NCBI GenBank assembly: GCA_049687015.1
Contig: JBAVIP010000048.1
Span: forward strand, 54,727-118,726
Length of the DNA stretch: 64,000 nucleotides
Origin: Methylotenera_A sp049687015
GTDB taxonomy: Bacteria; Pseudomonadota; Gammaproteobacteria; Burkholderiales; Methylophilaceae
Direction of reading: 5' to 3'
Part shown: positions 33,046-42,754 of the stretch, one piece after another
How positions within the stretch are numbered: the first letter of the stretch is position 1
Layout: every line of letters begins with the position of its first letter
Notes under the pieces: model-generated
What the model saw: the letters and a program-made list of their open reading frames with translations, nothing else
Told to the model about the DNA's origin: nothing
Database searches by the model: none
Position numbers and translations under genes: made by a program

Positions 33046-33105
33046 TGTAGGAGCGACGCCCTCGTCGCGATGAAACGAAATCGGCACGAGGGCGTGCCTC
33101 CTACA
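33046..33105. repeat. 60-bp imperfect palindrome between serS and mltF (REP-type, probable bidirectional terminator)
   Basis: TGTAGGAG (33046-33053) pairs with CTCCTACA (33098-33105), and CGCCCTCGT with ACGAGGGCG further inside, giving a long stem with one small internal loop. The GTAGGAGCGACGCC motif is widespread as an intergenic repeat in Beta- and Gammaproteobacteria. It lies between the two convergent stops of serS and mltF. It could terminate both transcripts although a clean T-run is absent. Confidence 0.8.
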
Positions 33106-33111
33106 CAATTA

Positions 33112-34533
33112 CTACTCGGCGCTTGCAACCTTAAAGCTATCTTGATCAGGATTATGGCTGGGTTGATAGCGTTCTAAGATATTATGGTAGCTGCGTATCG
33201 ATTCTACAAAAACCACCGGCTGGCCACAGCCACAGTAACCATATTTTGCATTAACGTAGTAATCCGGATTAGTGAGCAGGAGCAAGGTTTTTTTCACATC
33301 TGCCCAGCTATCAGGGTTAAGTTTTAAGCGCTGCGCCAGGACACGCGCATCTTCGACATGCGCATAACCTATGTTGTACGAAGCCAGCGCCATATAAGTG
33401 CGGTCTGGCTGTGGAACGCGCTCCGGGATTGTTTCTATCATTAGATTGATGTATTTCGCCCCGGCAGGAATACTTTGTTTTGGATCCAGCCTGTCGGTGA
33501 CACCCATGCGGTCAGCCGTCGCTTCTGTCAGCATCATCAGGCCACGTACATTGGTGGGCGAGGTGTTAAAAGTATCCCAATGTGATTCCTGGTAACTAAT
33601 GGCCGCGAGCAGGCGCCAATCGATACCGGTGATTTCTTGCGCTTGTTTAAATAAATACACATATTTGGGAAGCAGCTTGTTGCTGTTGACTAAAAAAGTC
33701 TTAATATCCAGCGGGTTAAGCCGTTTGGCATTGCCTTGATAGCGGTCGATCAAATTACGTAAAGTGCCATTTTTTTTAATTTTAGTAAAAAATGCGTTGG
33801 CTTTTTCTAGTAATTTTTGGTCAGAATTTTTAGCGAGCGCCCATGCAATTTTTTCGGGTTCACCAATCGAAAATGCTACTCCTAGATTGGGATAATAGTT
33901 TTGTAAAATTGAAATTAAATGACTATCGGCAATCGTATATTCAATATCTCCATTGGCTACTTCATCAATTAGTTTCTCAGAATTTGCATTTTCCCGCTCT
34001 TCCCACATCAAGCCAGGTTCACGCTCATGCAGGTTTGTCAGTCGCTCTACAAAGCTTGTGCCTGATGGTACGGCAATATGTAAGCCGACCAAATCCTTAA
34101 GATTTTTTGGCGGTTTTTTGTTGGTTTCTTTGTTATAAACTATTTGTTGCTGAACATCTTGATACGGTATGGTGAAATTGACCCTCTTTTTACGCGCTTC
34201 TGTAATTGTAATATCGGCTGCAGCAATATCGGCTTTTCCACTTAAGACAGCGGGTAAAACTTGATCAATATGTTTTTCTACAATAAATTTTAATTGGGTT
34301 CCGTCGTCCAGTTCCTGGATAAAAAGCTTGGCCAGGTCGTACTCAAGCCCGGCAAACTCGTTATTGCCATCGACGAAATAAGTATTCGGGCTATTCATGG
34401 TGACAAAAGTAATGATTTTTTCTTTTTGCAATGCTGTGTCTGGTTTTGTTTGAGGTGCGGGCGGTCCGCTAGGCTTGTCGCACCCAGCAATCATCAGCAT
34501 GCAAAAAATAAAAATGTAGCGCAATTTGAGCAA
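33112..34533 (-). CDS. mltF: Membrane-bound lytic murein transglycosylase F
   Basis: MltF cleaves peptidoglycan glycan strands to 1,6-anhydro ends. The 473-residue protein is a predicted lipoprotein (lipobox MIAGC, Cys at about residue 18). It has an ABC solute-binding type 3 domain (about 40-270) followed by an SLT goose-lysozyme domain, AAISYQESHWDTFNTSPTNV with the catalytic Glu near residue 313, and GLMMLTEATADRMGV. The start is TTG at 34533. An in-frame stop lies one codon upstream of it, so no ATG is available except one deep within the signal peptide. It is divergent in neither direction and lies 23 bases after rpiA. Confidence 0.93.
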   Translation of the reverse strand: MLKLRYIFIFCMLMIAGCDKPSGPPAPQTKPDTALQKEKIITFVTMNSPNTYFVDGNNEFAGLEYDLAKLFIQELDDGTQLKFIVEKHIDQVLPAVLSGKADIAAADITITEARKKRVNFTIPYQDVQQQIVYNKETNKKPPKNLKDLVGLHIAVPSGTSFVERLTNLHEREPGLMWEERENANSEKLIDEVANGDIEYTIADSHLISILQNYYPNLGVAFSIGEPEKIAWALAKNSDQKLLEKANAFFTKIKKNGTLRNLIDRYQGNAKRLNPLDIKTFLVNSNKLLPKYVYLFKQAQEITGIDWRLLAAISYQESHWDTFNTSPTNVRGLMMLTEATADRMGVTDRLDPKQSIPAGAKYINLMIETIPERVPQPDRTYMALASYNIGYAHVEDARVLAQRLKLNPDSWADVKKTLLLLTNPDYYVNAKYGYCGCGQPVVFVESIRSYHNILERYQPSHNPDQDSFKVASAE

Positions 34534-34556
34534 AAATTAGTCTCGAGTGATTCGAT

Positions 34557-35249
34557 TTATTTCCAGCGTTCTTCCACTTTGCCATCGCCTGCAATCAACA
34601 CAGCACTGGTTAATCCGCGAAAGATGCCATGCTCCACCACACCGGGGATATTGTTGATAAGGTGATTAAGTGATTCTTCAGTGATGGACTTGTCGAATGC
34701 CATATCCAGCACCAAACTGCCATAAGATGTAATGGACAAGCCATCCTTGGCAACGTTCTGCCGCAACTCACCTACGCCGCCGGCCGCTTCCAGGCTGCGT
34801 TTTGCGGCTTTCCATGCAAACGGCATTACCTCAATGGGAATGGCATAATTAGTGCCTATACGATCCACCAGTTTACTTTTATCGGCGACAACAAGAAATT
34901 GTTTAGCCGCCTTGGCGAGCAGCTTTTCCAGCACGAGATCATAGCCGCGCCCTTTAAGCAGCGTCATGTCTGGCGTGATTTCATCTGCCCCATCCACATA
35001 TAAATCAATTTCCGCAACCTGAGTCAGGGCAATAACATGCAAACCCAGGCTTTGCGCTTTAATCATGCTCACATGCGAGCTGGCGATGGTAGTGACTTTG
35101 AGATTCTCTTCTGTTTGGCGGCGTGCGAGTTCTTCAATGAAATAATTGGCAGTAGAGCCGGTGCCTAAGCCAACCAACATGCCATCCTTGACGAACTTCG
35201 TTGCATGAATCGCGACGACCTGTTTATCGTTAATAGGTTTGTCATTCAT
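34557..35249 (-). CDS. rpiA: Ribose-5-phosphate isomerase A
   Basis: RpiA interconverts ribose 5-phosphate and ribulose 5-phosphate in the pentose phosphate pathway. In ribulose monophosphate methylotrophs it also takes part in ribulose 5-phosphate regeneration. The 230-residue protein has VGLGTGSTANYFIEELARR, LYVDGADEITPDMTLLKGRG with the catalytic Asp and Lys/Glu residues, and EVMPFAWKAA. It lies upstream of mltF on the same strand and is divergent from mfd. Confidence 0.96.
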   Translation of the reverse strand: MNDKPINDKQVVAIHATKFVKDGMLVGLGTGSTANYFIEELARRQTEENLKVTTIASSHVSMIKAQSLGLHVIALTQVAEIDLYVDGADEITPDMTLLKGRGYDLVLEKLLAKAAKQFLVVADKSKLVDRIGTNYAIPIEVMPFAWKAAKRSLEAAGGVGELRQNVAKDGLSITSYGSLVLDMAFDKSITEESLNHLINNIPGVVEHGIFRGLTSAVLIAGDGKVEERWK

Positions 35250-35317
35250 GATGTCTGTCTCCTCAATATTTTATTATTTTTGGCTTAATCGGATTAAGTT
35301 TAATTAAATAGGCTTAA

Positions 35318-35344
35318 TTGATGCGACATGCTTACAGTTATAAT
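35318..35344 (+). promoter_or_regulatory. Possible sigma-70 promoter of mfd
   Basis: TATAAT at 35339-35344 is preceded by TTGATG at 35318-35323 (15-base spacing, slightly short), 43 bases before the mfd ATG. This is the divergent 138-base region between rpiA and mfd. Confidence 0.45.
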
Positions 35345-35387
35345 AGGTAAAATCCGATTTTAAACCAAGCCATTTTCAAGTTCATCT

Positions 35388-38300
35388 ATGCAGTTATCCC
35401 CGCCTAAGCCAGGAAAAAAAAGCCGTTTTTCTTATTCTGCCAATGGCTTAGATAGCTTATCTCTTGCTTTACTTGCATGTCGCTTAAAAACAACAGCAGA
35501 AAATAAGCAGGCGCCGCTGGTGATTATTACCGCCAGCGCGTTTGAGGCGCAGCGCTTACTGGATGAAATGCCTTATTTTGCGCCTGACTTGAGTGTGCAT
35601 TTGCTGCCGGATTGGGAGACGCTGCCCTACGATGTGTTCTCCCCGCATCCTGATTTGATCTCCGAACGCCTGGCGACCTTGTACCAGATCAGCCAGAATC
35701 GATGCGACGTGGTGATAGTGCCAATCACTACGGCTTTATTGAGGCTGCCGCCGGTGGCTTTTATGTCGGCGCATACTTTTATGCTGAAAAAATGCCAGAA
35801 GCTTGATCTGGAGGCATTGCGCCACCAATGTGCCCAGGCAGGCTACCATCATGTGAGCCAGGTAATTTCTCCCGGCGAGTTCAGTGTGCGTGGCGGCTTG
35901 ATTGATTTGTTTCCGATGGGCAGTGCATTGCCTTACCGCATTGATTTATTTGATGATGAAATCGAAACGATTCGCACCTTTGACATCGATACACAACGCA
36001 GCCTGTATCCCGTGCCTGAAATCAGGCTGCTGCCGGCGCGTGAGTTTCCGTTGGATGAAGCCGGTATCAGCAGATTCAGAAGCAACTTTCGTGAACAATT
36101 TGAAGGTGATCCGCAGCGCGCAACCATTTACAAAAATGTGAGTAAAGGCCTGGCCAGTGGCGGTATTGAATGGTATTTACCGCTATTTTTTGATGAAACC
36201 GCAAGCTTACTGGACTACTTGCCAGATAGTTCCAGCCTTTGTTTGCAAGGCGATTGCGACAAGGCGGCACAGCAATTCTGGACAGATGCAAACACTCGGT
36301 ATCGATTACTGGCGCACGATGCTGAACGGCCAATTCTGAAGCCAGAAAACTTATTGATTAAAACTGATGATTTTTTTGCGCAAACGCATGATTATCCAAC
36401 CCTGGTTTTGACGCATGAAGCAGCAAAGCCATTGCCAGCACTGGAAATTGAGCGGCGAGCAGATAAGCCGCTGCATAAACTGCAGGCGTTTATTGAATCA
36501 ACTAAAAAACGCATTTTAATCACTGCAGAAAGTCTGGGCCGTCGCGAGACTATGGCGCAACTGTTTGCCGAACATGGCCTGCCGATACCTGTTTGCGAAA
36601 CTTGGGCTGAGTTTGAAAATAGCCAGCAGCGCTTAATGCTAGGCGTATCGCCGCTACACAGCGGATTTGCTGACGATGAATTTATATTAATCACTGAGGC
36701 CGAGCTTTATTCGGGCACTGTGCGCCAGCAGCGCCGCCGCGAAAAAGAGAAAGCGCGCAATACCGAGGGCATGCTCAAGGATTTATCCGAGCTGCATCTG
36801 GAGGATCCTATCGTGCATGAGCAGCATGGCGTCGGGCGCTACAAAGGTCTGGTGAACCTGGATTTTGGCGAGGGTGAAACCGAGTTTTTGCTATTGGAAT
36901 ATTATGGCGATGACAAGTTGTATGTGCCGGTTTCGCAGTTGTTTTTGATTTCACGCTATTCTGGCGGCCCGCCGGAAAGCGCGCCATTACACAGGCTTGG
37001 TAGCGGCCAATGGGAAAAAGCCAAGAAAAAAGCGCTTAAACAGATCCGCGACACCGCAGCCGAACTGCTGAATCTGTATGCCCAGCGTGCTGCACGGCGC
37101 GGCCATGCGTTTACACTCAGTTTGAAAGATTACGAAGCGTTTTGTGAGGGTTTCCCGTTTGAAGAAACGCCTGACCAATTGGAAGCCATTGAAAACGTCA
37201 TCAAGGACATGCAGTCTGGCCGCCCGATGGATAGGCTGGTATGCGGCGATGTCGGCTTTGGCAAGACAGAAGTCGCGCTGCGCGCGGCCTTTGTCGCGGT
37301 GATGGGCGGCAGGCAAGTAGCCGTGCTCGTACCCACTACGCTGCTTGCTGAACAGCATTACCAGAACTTCTGTGACCGCTTTGCGGAATGGCCGATCAAG
37401 ATTGCCGAAATATCACGTTTCAGAAGTGCCAAGGAACAAACTCAGGCTTTGGCTGATCTGGCTGCGGGCAAGGTGGATATTATCATCGGCACGCATCGCC
37501 TTATTCAAAAGGACGTGAAATTCAAAAACCTCGGCTTGGTGATTCTGGATGAAGAGCACCGTTTCGGTGTGCGCCAGAAAGAGCAGCTCAAAGCCATGCG
37601 CGCTGAAGTGGATGTGCTCACCCTGACTGCGACGCCCATCCCGCGCACCTTAAGCATGGCGATGGAAGGGCTGCGCGAGTTCAGTGTAATCGCCACGCCA
37701 CCGCAAAAACGCTTGAGCATAAAAACCTTTGCGACTTTTTATGGCGAAGGCATTATCCGCGAGGCAATGATGCGTGAATTCAAGCGTGGCGGACAGGTGT
37801 ATTTCCTGCATAACGAAGTGGATACTATCTTCGTTCAAAGAGAAAAACTGGAGAAAATCGTGCCGGAAGCACGCATTGGCATTGCCCATGGCCAGCTGCG
37901 TGAGCGTGAGCTGGAATCCGTGATGCGCGATTTTCACCAACAACGCTTTAACGTGCTGCTGTGTACTACCATTATTGAAACAGGTATCGACATCCCTACC
38001 GCCAATACCATCATCATCAATCGCGCCGATATGTTTGGGCTGGCGCAGCTGCACCAGCTGCGTGGCCGGGTAGGGCGCAGCCACCATCAAGCCTATGCTT
38101 ATCTGCTTACCGATGAACACCGCAAAATCACGCCACAAGCGCAGAAGCGTCTGGACGCGATTCAATTGCTGGAAGATTTGGGTGCAGGCTTTCATCTGGC
38201 GATGCATGATCTGGAAATCCGTGGCGCGGGTGAATTGCTGGGCGACAGCCAAAGCGGCGAGATGCAGGAAATCGGCTTTAGCTTGTATTCCGACATGCTG

Positions 38301-38792
38301 AACCATGCAGTGAAGCAGCTAAAAGCGGGTAAAGAGCCGGATTTGAATGCTCCGCTTGGCGTGACTACCGAAATCAACCTGCATGTACCGGCATTGCTCA
38401 CCAACGCCTATTGTCCCGATGTGCACGAGCGCCTGGTGCTGTACAAACGCCTTGCCAACGCCAGTACCGATGATGAACTGGACACGCTGCAAGAAGAGCT
38501 GATTGACCGCTTCGGCTTATTACCGGAGCAAGGCGAGGCCTTGTTGGCTTGCCACAGGTTGCGCATTGCCGCCAAGCCGTTGGGAATTAGCAAGATAGAC
38601 GCTTCGGATAGCGCGGTGCAACTGCAATTTTCGCAAAATACTGAGCTCGACCCGATGAAGCTGATTAATTTACTGCAGCGCGACCGCCGCTGCCGCATGA
38701 ACGGGCCGGATAAACTCAGGATCATCGTGCAGTTTAATGATATGCAGCTACGCACCGATTTTATCAGGCAGTTGCTGAAAGAGTTTGCCTGA
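35388..38792 (+). CDS. mfd: Transcription-repair coupling factor
   Basis: Mfd removes stalled RNA polymerase at lesions and recruits UvrA. The 1134-residue protein has the UvrB-homology domains (about 1-340), the polymerase-interacting domain (about 470-540, DPIVHEQHGVGRYKGLVNL) and a RecG-like translocase. The translocase has Walker A GDVGFGKTEVALRAAFVAV (about 619-637), LDEEHRFGVRQKEQLKAM near 720, LTATPIPRTLSMA and the TRG segment LRGRVGRSHHQAYAYLL. A C-terminal autoinhibitory domain follows (about 985-1130). All motor motifs are present and the length is normal. Confidence 0.98.
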   Translation: MQLSPPKPGKKSRFSYSANGLDSLSLALLACRLKTTAENKQAPLVIITASAFEAQRLLDEMPYFAPDLSVHLLPDWETLPYDVFSPHPDLISERLATLYQISQNRCDVVIVPITTALLRLPPVAFMSAHTFMLKKCQKLDLEALRHQCAQAGYHHVSQVISPGEFSVRGGLIDLFPMGSALPYRIDLFDDEIETIRTFDIDTQRSLYPVPEIRLLPAREFPLDEAGISRFRSNFREQFEGDPQRATIYKNVSKGLASGGIEWYLPLFFDETASLLDYLPDSSSLCLQGDCDKAAQQFWTDANTRYRLLAHDAERPILKPENLLIKTDDFFAQTHDYPTLVLTHEAAKPLPALEIERRADKPLHKLQAFIESTKKRILITAESLGRRETMAQLFAEHGLPIPVCETWAEFENSQQRLMLGVSPLHSGFADDEFILITEAELYSGTVRQQRRREKEKARNTEGMLKDLSELHLEDPIVHEQHGVGRYKGLVNLDFGEGETEFLLLEYYGDDKLYVPVSQLFLISRYSGGPPESAPLHRLGSGQWEKAKKKALKQIRDTAAELLNLYAQRAARRGHAFTLSLKDYEAFCEGFPFEETPDQLEAIENVIKDMQSGRPMDRLVCGDVGFGKTEVALRAAFVAVMGGRQVAVLVPTTLLAEQHYQNFCDRFAEWPIKIAEISRFRSAKEQTQALADLAAGKVDIIIGTHRLIQKDVKFKNLGLVILDEEHRFGVRQKEQLKAMRAEVDVLTLTATPIPRTLSMAMEGLREFSVIATPPQKRLSIKTFATFYGEGIIREAMMREFKRGGQVYFLHNEVDTIFVQREKLEKIVPEARIGIAHGQLRERELESVMRDFHQQRFNVLLCTTIIETGIDIPTANTIIINRADMFGLAQLHQLRGRVGRSHHQAYAYLLTDEHRKITPQAQKRLDAIQLLEDLGAGFHLAMHDLEIRGAGELLGDSQSGEMQEIGFSLYSDMLNHAVKQLKAGKEPDLNAPLGVTTEINLHVPALLTNAYCPDVHERLVLYKRLANASTDDELDTLQEELIDRFGLLPEQGEALLACHRLRIAAKPLGISKIDASDSAVQLQFSQNTELDPMKLINLLQRDRRCRMNGPDKLRIIVQFNDMQLRTDFIRQLLKEFA

Positions 38793-38816
38793 TTTTGATG
38801 CGAGTTTACTTAATAA

Positions 38817-39392
38817 TTACTTGAATACAATAATCGCGACTACCACCAGCGCTACCGTTGCCCAGCCGATGCGGTCGACATATTTATGCAGGTTGGCTTC
38901 CATGCGTGCGCCGCCCCATTTCATCAATCCGGCTACAATAAAAAACCGGGAACCGCGACCAATCAAAGAGGCAATCGTAAAAGGCACAATCGCCATGGAA
39001 AGGGCGCCTGCGGCGATGGTGAACACTTTGTAGGGTATGGGTGAGAATCCTGCGACAAAAATTGCCCAAAACCCCCATTCCTTAAACCAAAGCTCCGCTG
39101 TTTGAAAGTGTCCCCAGTAAGAGCTTGCTTTTAGATAAGGCTCGATAAAATCAAATACCGTCGCTCCAATTAAATAGCCAAACAGCCCGCCCAGTACCGA
39201 GGTGAGGGTGGTCAACAAGGCAAACCACCAGGCCTTGGAAGGATTGGCCAGACTCATAGGCGCAAGCATCACATCTGGCGGAATGGGGAAGAACGAAGAT
39301 TCGGCGAAACTCAGCGCACCTAGATACCATTGCGCATTTGGCAATCTCGACCAGGCCATCACTTTTAGATAAAGCAGAGAAAATATTTTCAT
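38817..39392 (-). CDS. YqaA/DedA-type small inner-membrane protein
   Basis: The protein has four or five membrane segments and the SNARE-associated DedA features: GALSFAESSFFPIPPDVMLAP, FGYLIGATVFDFI and GFSPIPYKVFTIAAGA followed by GRGSRFFIVAGLMKWGG. The FPIPPD and GxSPIPYK motifs with the GRG..RF arginines are those of the YqaA subgroup. DedA proteins are linked to proton-motive force and to recycling of undecaprenyl phosphate or phospholipids. I chose ATG 39392 (MKIFSLLYLK, 191 residues). ATG 39404 four codons upstream is an equally possible start. It is convergent with mfd. Confidence 0.88.
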   Translation of the reverse strand: MKIFSLLYLKVMAWSRLPNAQWYLGALSFAESSFFPIPPDVMLAPMSLANPSKAWWFALLTTLTSVLGGLFGYLIGATVFDFIEPYLKASSYWGHFQTAELWFKEWGFWAIFVAGFSPIPYKVFTIAAGALSMAIVPFTIASLIGRGSRFFIVAGLMKWGGARMEANLHKYVDRIGWATVALVVVAIIVFK

Positions 39393-39418
39393 AGATTCTC
39401 GCATTTTACCTTAAGAAG

Positions 39419-42400
39419 TCAGATTTCAATGAGTTTGCCCAGACTAAAGAAAAATATCGCTTGTTTCATGGTTAAACCTTCATTGGCAAACAAGCCGGCA
39501 TAGCGCGCCAATTGTGGTTTGTGGCCTTGTGCGGCGGCACTTGCATTGGCTTCGGTGACATCCAGTCCAAGTTTGTAGTCGATAATCCAGCGCACCTTTT
39601 TATTATCCGGGCGATTTTCTATAAACGTGCAGTCAATAACATGTTGCTCGCCGTCTTGCGAGGTGAGTGCGTATTCGCTAAGCGCATCCTCGCGAGCCTG
39701 CAGCACCCATTGACCATCGGCGCTGGCAAGCGTGCGCTGCAAGGCACGTATTACCTGGCTCGTGGCGAGGCTTGCATTTTGGCTGCTGTGGCCGCGTTCG
39801 CGCAGCCAATGCTGCATGGCCGATGCCAGCTGCGCGAGGCGTGTCGGTGGCCAGTCCGTCAATCCCTGCCGGGCGATGATTTCCATGTAACGATGTGCGA
39901 GCGTACCGCTATCGGCTTCCAAGCTGTCAGGCTTGGCAGGCTTTATTTTGGCAGTGTTGGTATTCGCGTGAACCATTTTTTCTGTCTGAAACACTGCGGG
40001 GATTTGCAGATGCTGCAGACGCACCAGATGCGGCGTGAAACCGGCTATATCATCTTCGATATTGTTTGGCTGTTCGGCTGAGCCAGCGGCTTCAAAACAC
40101 CGGCTTACCGCGGGCCATAACAGCTCCAGCGGTGTGCTTGAGGCAGGCTTGATCTCGCCTTTTGTATTTTTGCCGGCAATGCCTACCAGATGCAGTTTCC
40201 GTTCTGCGCGCGTCGCTGCCACATACAGTACACGGGCGTCCTCATTGGCGTCGCGCACTTTTTCGCGCGTTGCCAGATAATCATACGGGCTCACTTTGTC
40301 CTTGTCACGCGCACCTTTTGGAATGTAAGGCGCAGCAAGCAGTTCGGTATGCTGTCCCATGGGGATTTCCTCCCATAGTACAAGCGGCTTCTCGCTGTTA
40401 TTGCCGCCGGTCTGCGTGCCTAGCCCAGGCAGAATCACCGTATCAAACTCCAGGCCTTTAGATTTATGGATCGTCATCATCTGCAGCAGTTCACCCTCGC
40501 TGTCTGGAGCGGCAAACAGTTTTTCGATTTCCGCATCCATGCGTTCCAGCGAGAACTGATTGCGTTTGTCCAAGTCATCCAGGCATTTAAAAAACGCCTG
40601 CACATCCATCACATCGTTTTGTTCCCACAGGCATGCAGCCCCATTGAGCATGAGCCAGATGCCGCGGATCCAGCGGCTTACCGGCATGCGACCTTGGGTT
40701 GAGAAAGCTTCTGCAAAAATCGCGCGCACATGCTGCAAGCGTGCCAGTCCGTCAGCAGACAGGCGCTGCACAAGGGCATCATTTAGCATCAACGACCAGA
40801 CCGTGCTGTGGTGGTCATGTCCCGCGAGCATGTGCAGATCATGCAAAGTGAGGCCGCACCAGGGCGCGCGCAGGGTTGCCAGCCAGTAGACGCGGTCCGC
40901 ACGGTGGTGCAGGGCATGCGTGAGTGCGAGCAAATCCTGCACTATCTGGCGGCCTGCCAGTGCTTCGATTTCCACGGCCTGGAATGCAACATCCCGATGC
41001 GCACGCCGCAATTGCGTAACCAGCGGGGTTAAATGCCTTTTCGCGCTGACCAGCACTGCTATTTTTTTATCCGGGTGTTCTGCGCGTTCGCGCCGGATAA
41101 TCTCGATCACCGCCTCGGCTTCAAGCTGTTTGGCGTTCACAGCTGATTCATGCCGGATAACCGCATGCACTTCAATTCCACTGTCAGGCGCATGATGATC
41201 AGGGTCTGCGATTGACTCGCGATAACGGATCGCGCCCTGGCTTTCATCATCAGTTTCGGGGAAAATCGATGCGAACGTCTGATTGATCCAGTCGACCACA
41301 GGCGGACAGGCGCGGTTGTTGCGGTAAAGCCTGAGTCTTTGCAAGCTAATATCGCCGATGCCATTGTTTGCCGCATGAATAAACAGGCTCACATTGGCTT
41401 TGCGGAAGCGGTAGATCGATTGCATCGGGTCGCCAACACAGAATAAAGTACGCCCATCGCCGATTTGCCAGCCCAGGGTGAGTTGTTTGAGCAGATTAAT
41501 CTGACTTGGACTGGTATCCTGAAACTCGTCCACCAATAAATGCCGGATCTGGTAATCCAGTTTAAGGGCAAGTTCGGTGGGCTCGCCAGCGTCATTGGAT
41601 AATGCTTGCGTTGCGCGCTGGGCAATTTCAACAAAATCGACCTCGCCCGCACGTTGAAACACAAACCATAGCTGGGCCACAGCCAGGTTGAGCAGCCTGG
41701 AAAGCGCCGTAATCATGCGCCAATCTGCTTCGAGGCTGGTGCTGTGCGGCAAGCCACGCACGCGATGCAAAGCAGGCACGTCATCAACTGCTGCAATGAT
41801 TTCCACCAGAGCCTGTTTTTGCGCGCGCCCGGCATCTGTAGGCGGAAAGCCAAACTTTATGTTAAGGCCTGCTTCCTTACGTGCTTCACCTTTGTCGGTC
41901 AGCATTAAATTGGCTACCGCGCACCACATCGGCAGCGTTTCCGGTGCCGGGGTGATAGGCGTTTCCCAATCCTGCAACAGTGCGAGAGCATGATCACAGG
42001 GCAGATGCGAGGCAGCGAAGCGCGCGACCGGCATCAACACTTGCTGTAAGGCGGCAGGCAAAGCGTTGGCTGCGTCATTCAAGGCTTGTTTTACCAGCCC
42101 ATGCAGCGTATTTTGCAGCTGCATGGCATCAATTTCATATTGCGCATGATGCAGCCACTGGTCGCGCTTTTCCAGCATCTTGACCAGCAGTTTTTTAAGC
42201 TGGCTGGCATCGTTATCCACATAGCGCAGCGCGGTTTTAACCACCTCGCCGTGTTCCGCATCTTCCAATAGGCCCAGCGCCTGCTCAACTGCTTGTGCGT
42301 ACAAAATGCCGGCATCTTCGGCGACCTTTGGCTGCGAGCCGAAACGGCTCATTAGCGGCATTTGCCTTGCCAGATGCGCGCACAGGCCGTCAATGGTAAA

Positions 42401-42754
42401 AGTACGCAAGCGTGACGGGTTTTCAATCAGCTTCCAATCGTGGGTCTGCGCATGCTGCAAGGCTTGCAGGCTCAATTCATAGGTGATTTGTTTATGCCGT
42501 TCTGGTGGCGGTGTCTGCTTTGCAGCGTTGATCAAGCTATCCAGAATGCGCAGCCGCATCTCTGCCGCCGCTTTATTGGTAAAGGTAATGGCGATAATTT
42601 CTTCGGGCGCGCTGACGGTCTGCAACAGCTTCAAAAAACGTTGCGTGAGTAGCTCGGTTTTGCCCGCGCCGGCAGGGGCTTCTACAATGAACGAAGCGAG
42701 TTCTAGCGCGCGCTTGCGGTTCTTTTCGTCTTCCATCAAATTCAACGTGTTCAT
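39419..42754 (-). CDS. addA: AddA-like UvrD helicase/nuclease
   Basis: This 1111-residue superfamily 1A helicase carries a nuclease end and is the AddA partner in double-strand break processing for RecA loading. Motifs are Walker A VEAPAGAGKTELLTQRFL (about residues 24-41), AITFTNKAAAEMR, LLVDEFQDTSPSQINLL, FCVGDPMQSIYRFRKAN, MMTIHKSKGLEFDTVILPG and LYVAATRAERKLHLVG. The C-terminal PD-(D/E)XK nuclease motif is VIDCTF then IIDYKLG near residue 1060, so the nuclease looks intact. It overlaps the addB-like gene by 4 bases. No recBCD gene is in the window. Confidence 0.92.
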   Translation of the reverse strand: MNTLNLMEDEKNRKRALELASFIVEAPAGAGKTELLTQRFLKLLQTVSAPEEIIAITFTNKAAAEMRLRILDSLINAAKQTPPPERHKQITYELSLQALQHAQTHDWKLIENPSRLRTFTIDGLCAHLARQMPLMSRFGSQPKVAEDAGILYAQAVEQALGLLEDAEHGEVVKTALRYVDNDASQLKKLLVKMLEKRDQWLHHAQYEIDAMQLQNTLHGLVKQALNDAANALPAALQQVLMPVARFAASHLPCDHALALLQDWETPITPAPETLPMWCAVANLMLTDKGEARKEAGLNIKFGFPPTDAGRAQKQALVEIIAAVDDVPALHRVRGLPHSTSLEADWRMITALSRLLNLAVAQLWFVFQRAGEVDFVEIAQRATQALSNDAGEPTELALKLDYQIRHLLVDEFQDTSPSQINLLKQLTLGWQIGDGRTLFCVGDPMQSIYRFRKANVSLFIHAANNGIGDISLQRLRLYRNNRACPPVVDWINQTFASIFPETDDESQGAIRYRESIADPDHHAPDSGIEVHAVIRHESAVNAKQLEAEAVIEIIRRERAEHPDKKIAVLVSAKRHLTPLVTQLRRAHRDVAFQAVEIEALAGRQIVQDLLALTHALHHRADRVYWLATLRAPWCGLTLHDLHMLAGHDHHSTVWSLMLNDALVQRLSADGLARLQHVRAIFAEAFSTQGRMPVSRWIRGIWLMLNGAACLWEQNDVMDVQAFFKCLDDLDKRNQFSLERMDAEIEKLFAAPDSEGELLQMMTIHKSKGLEFDTVILPGLGTQTGGNNSEKPLVLWEEIPMGQHTELLAAPYIPKGARDKDKVSPYDYLATREKVRDANEDARVLYVAATRAERKLHLVGIAGKNTKGEIKPASSTPLELLWPAVSRCFEAAGSAEQPNNIEDDIAGFTPHLVRLQHLQIPAVFQTEKMVHANTNTAKIKPAKPDSLEADSGTLAHRYMEIIARQGLTDWPPTRLAQLASAMQHWLRERGHSSQNASLATSQVIRALQRTLASADGQWVLQAREDALSEYALTSQDGEQHVIDCTFIENRPDNKKVRWIIDYKLGLDVTEANASAAAQGHKPQLARYAGLFANEGLTMKQAIFFFSLGKLIEI

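Noticed and set aside
33046..33105. Possible CRISPR-like repeat after serS
   Set aside because: There is a single palindrome with no repeat-spacer periodicity and no cas genes. It is a REP-type hairpin.
37650..38306. 218-residue open frame antisense to mfd
   Set aside because: It is fully within the translocase part of mfd, whose motifs are intact. No independent evidence for a gene.
39512..40081. 189-residue open frame antisense to addA
   Set aside because: It lies wholly inside the conserved AddA coding region on the other strand, has no ribosome binding site and no recognisable motifs. GC-biased codon use of addA explains it.
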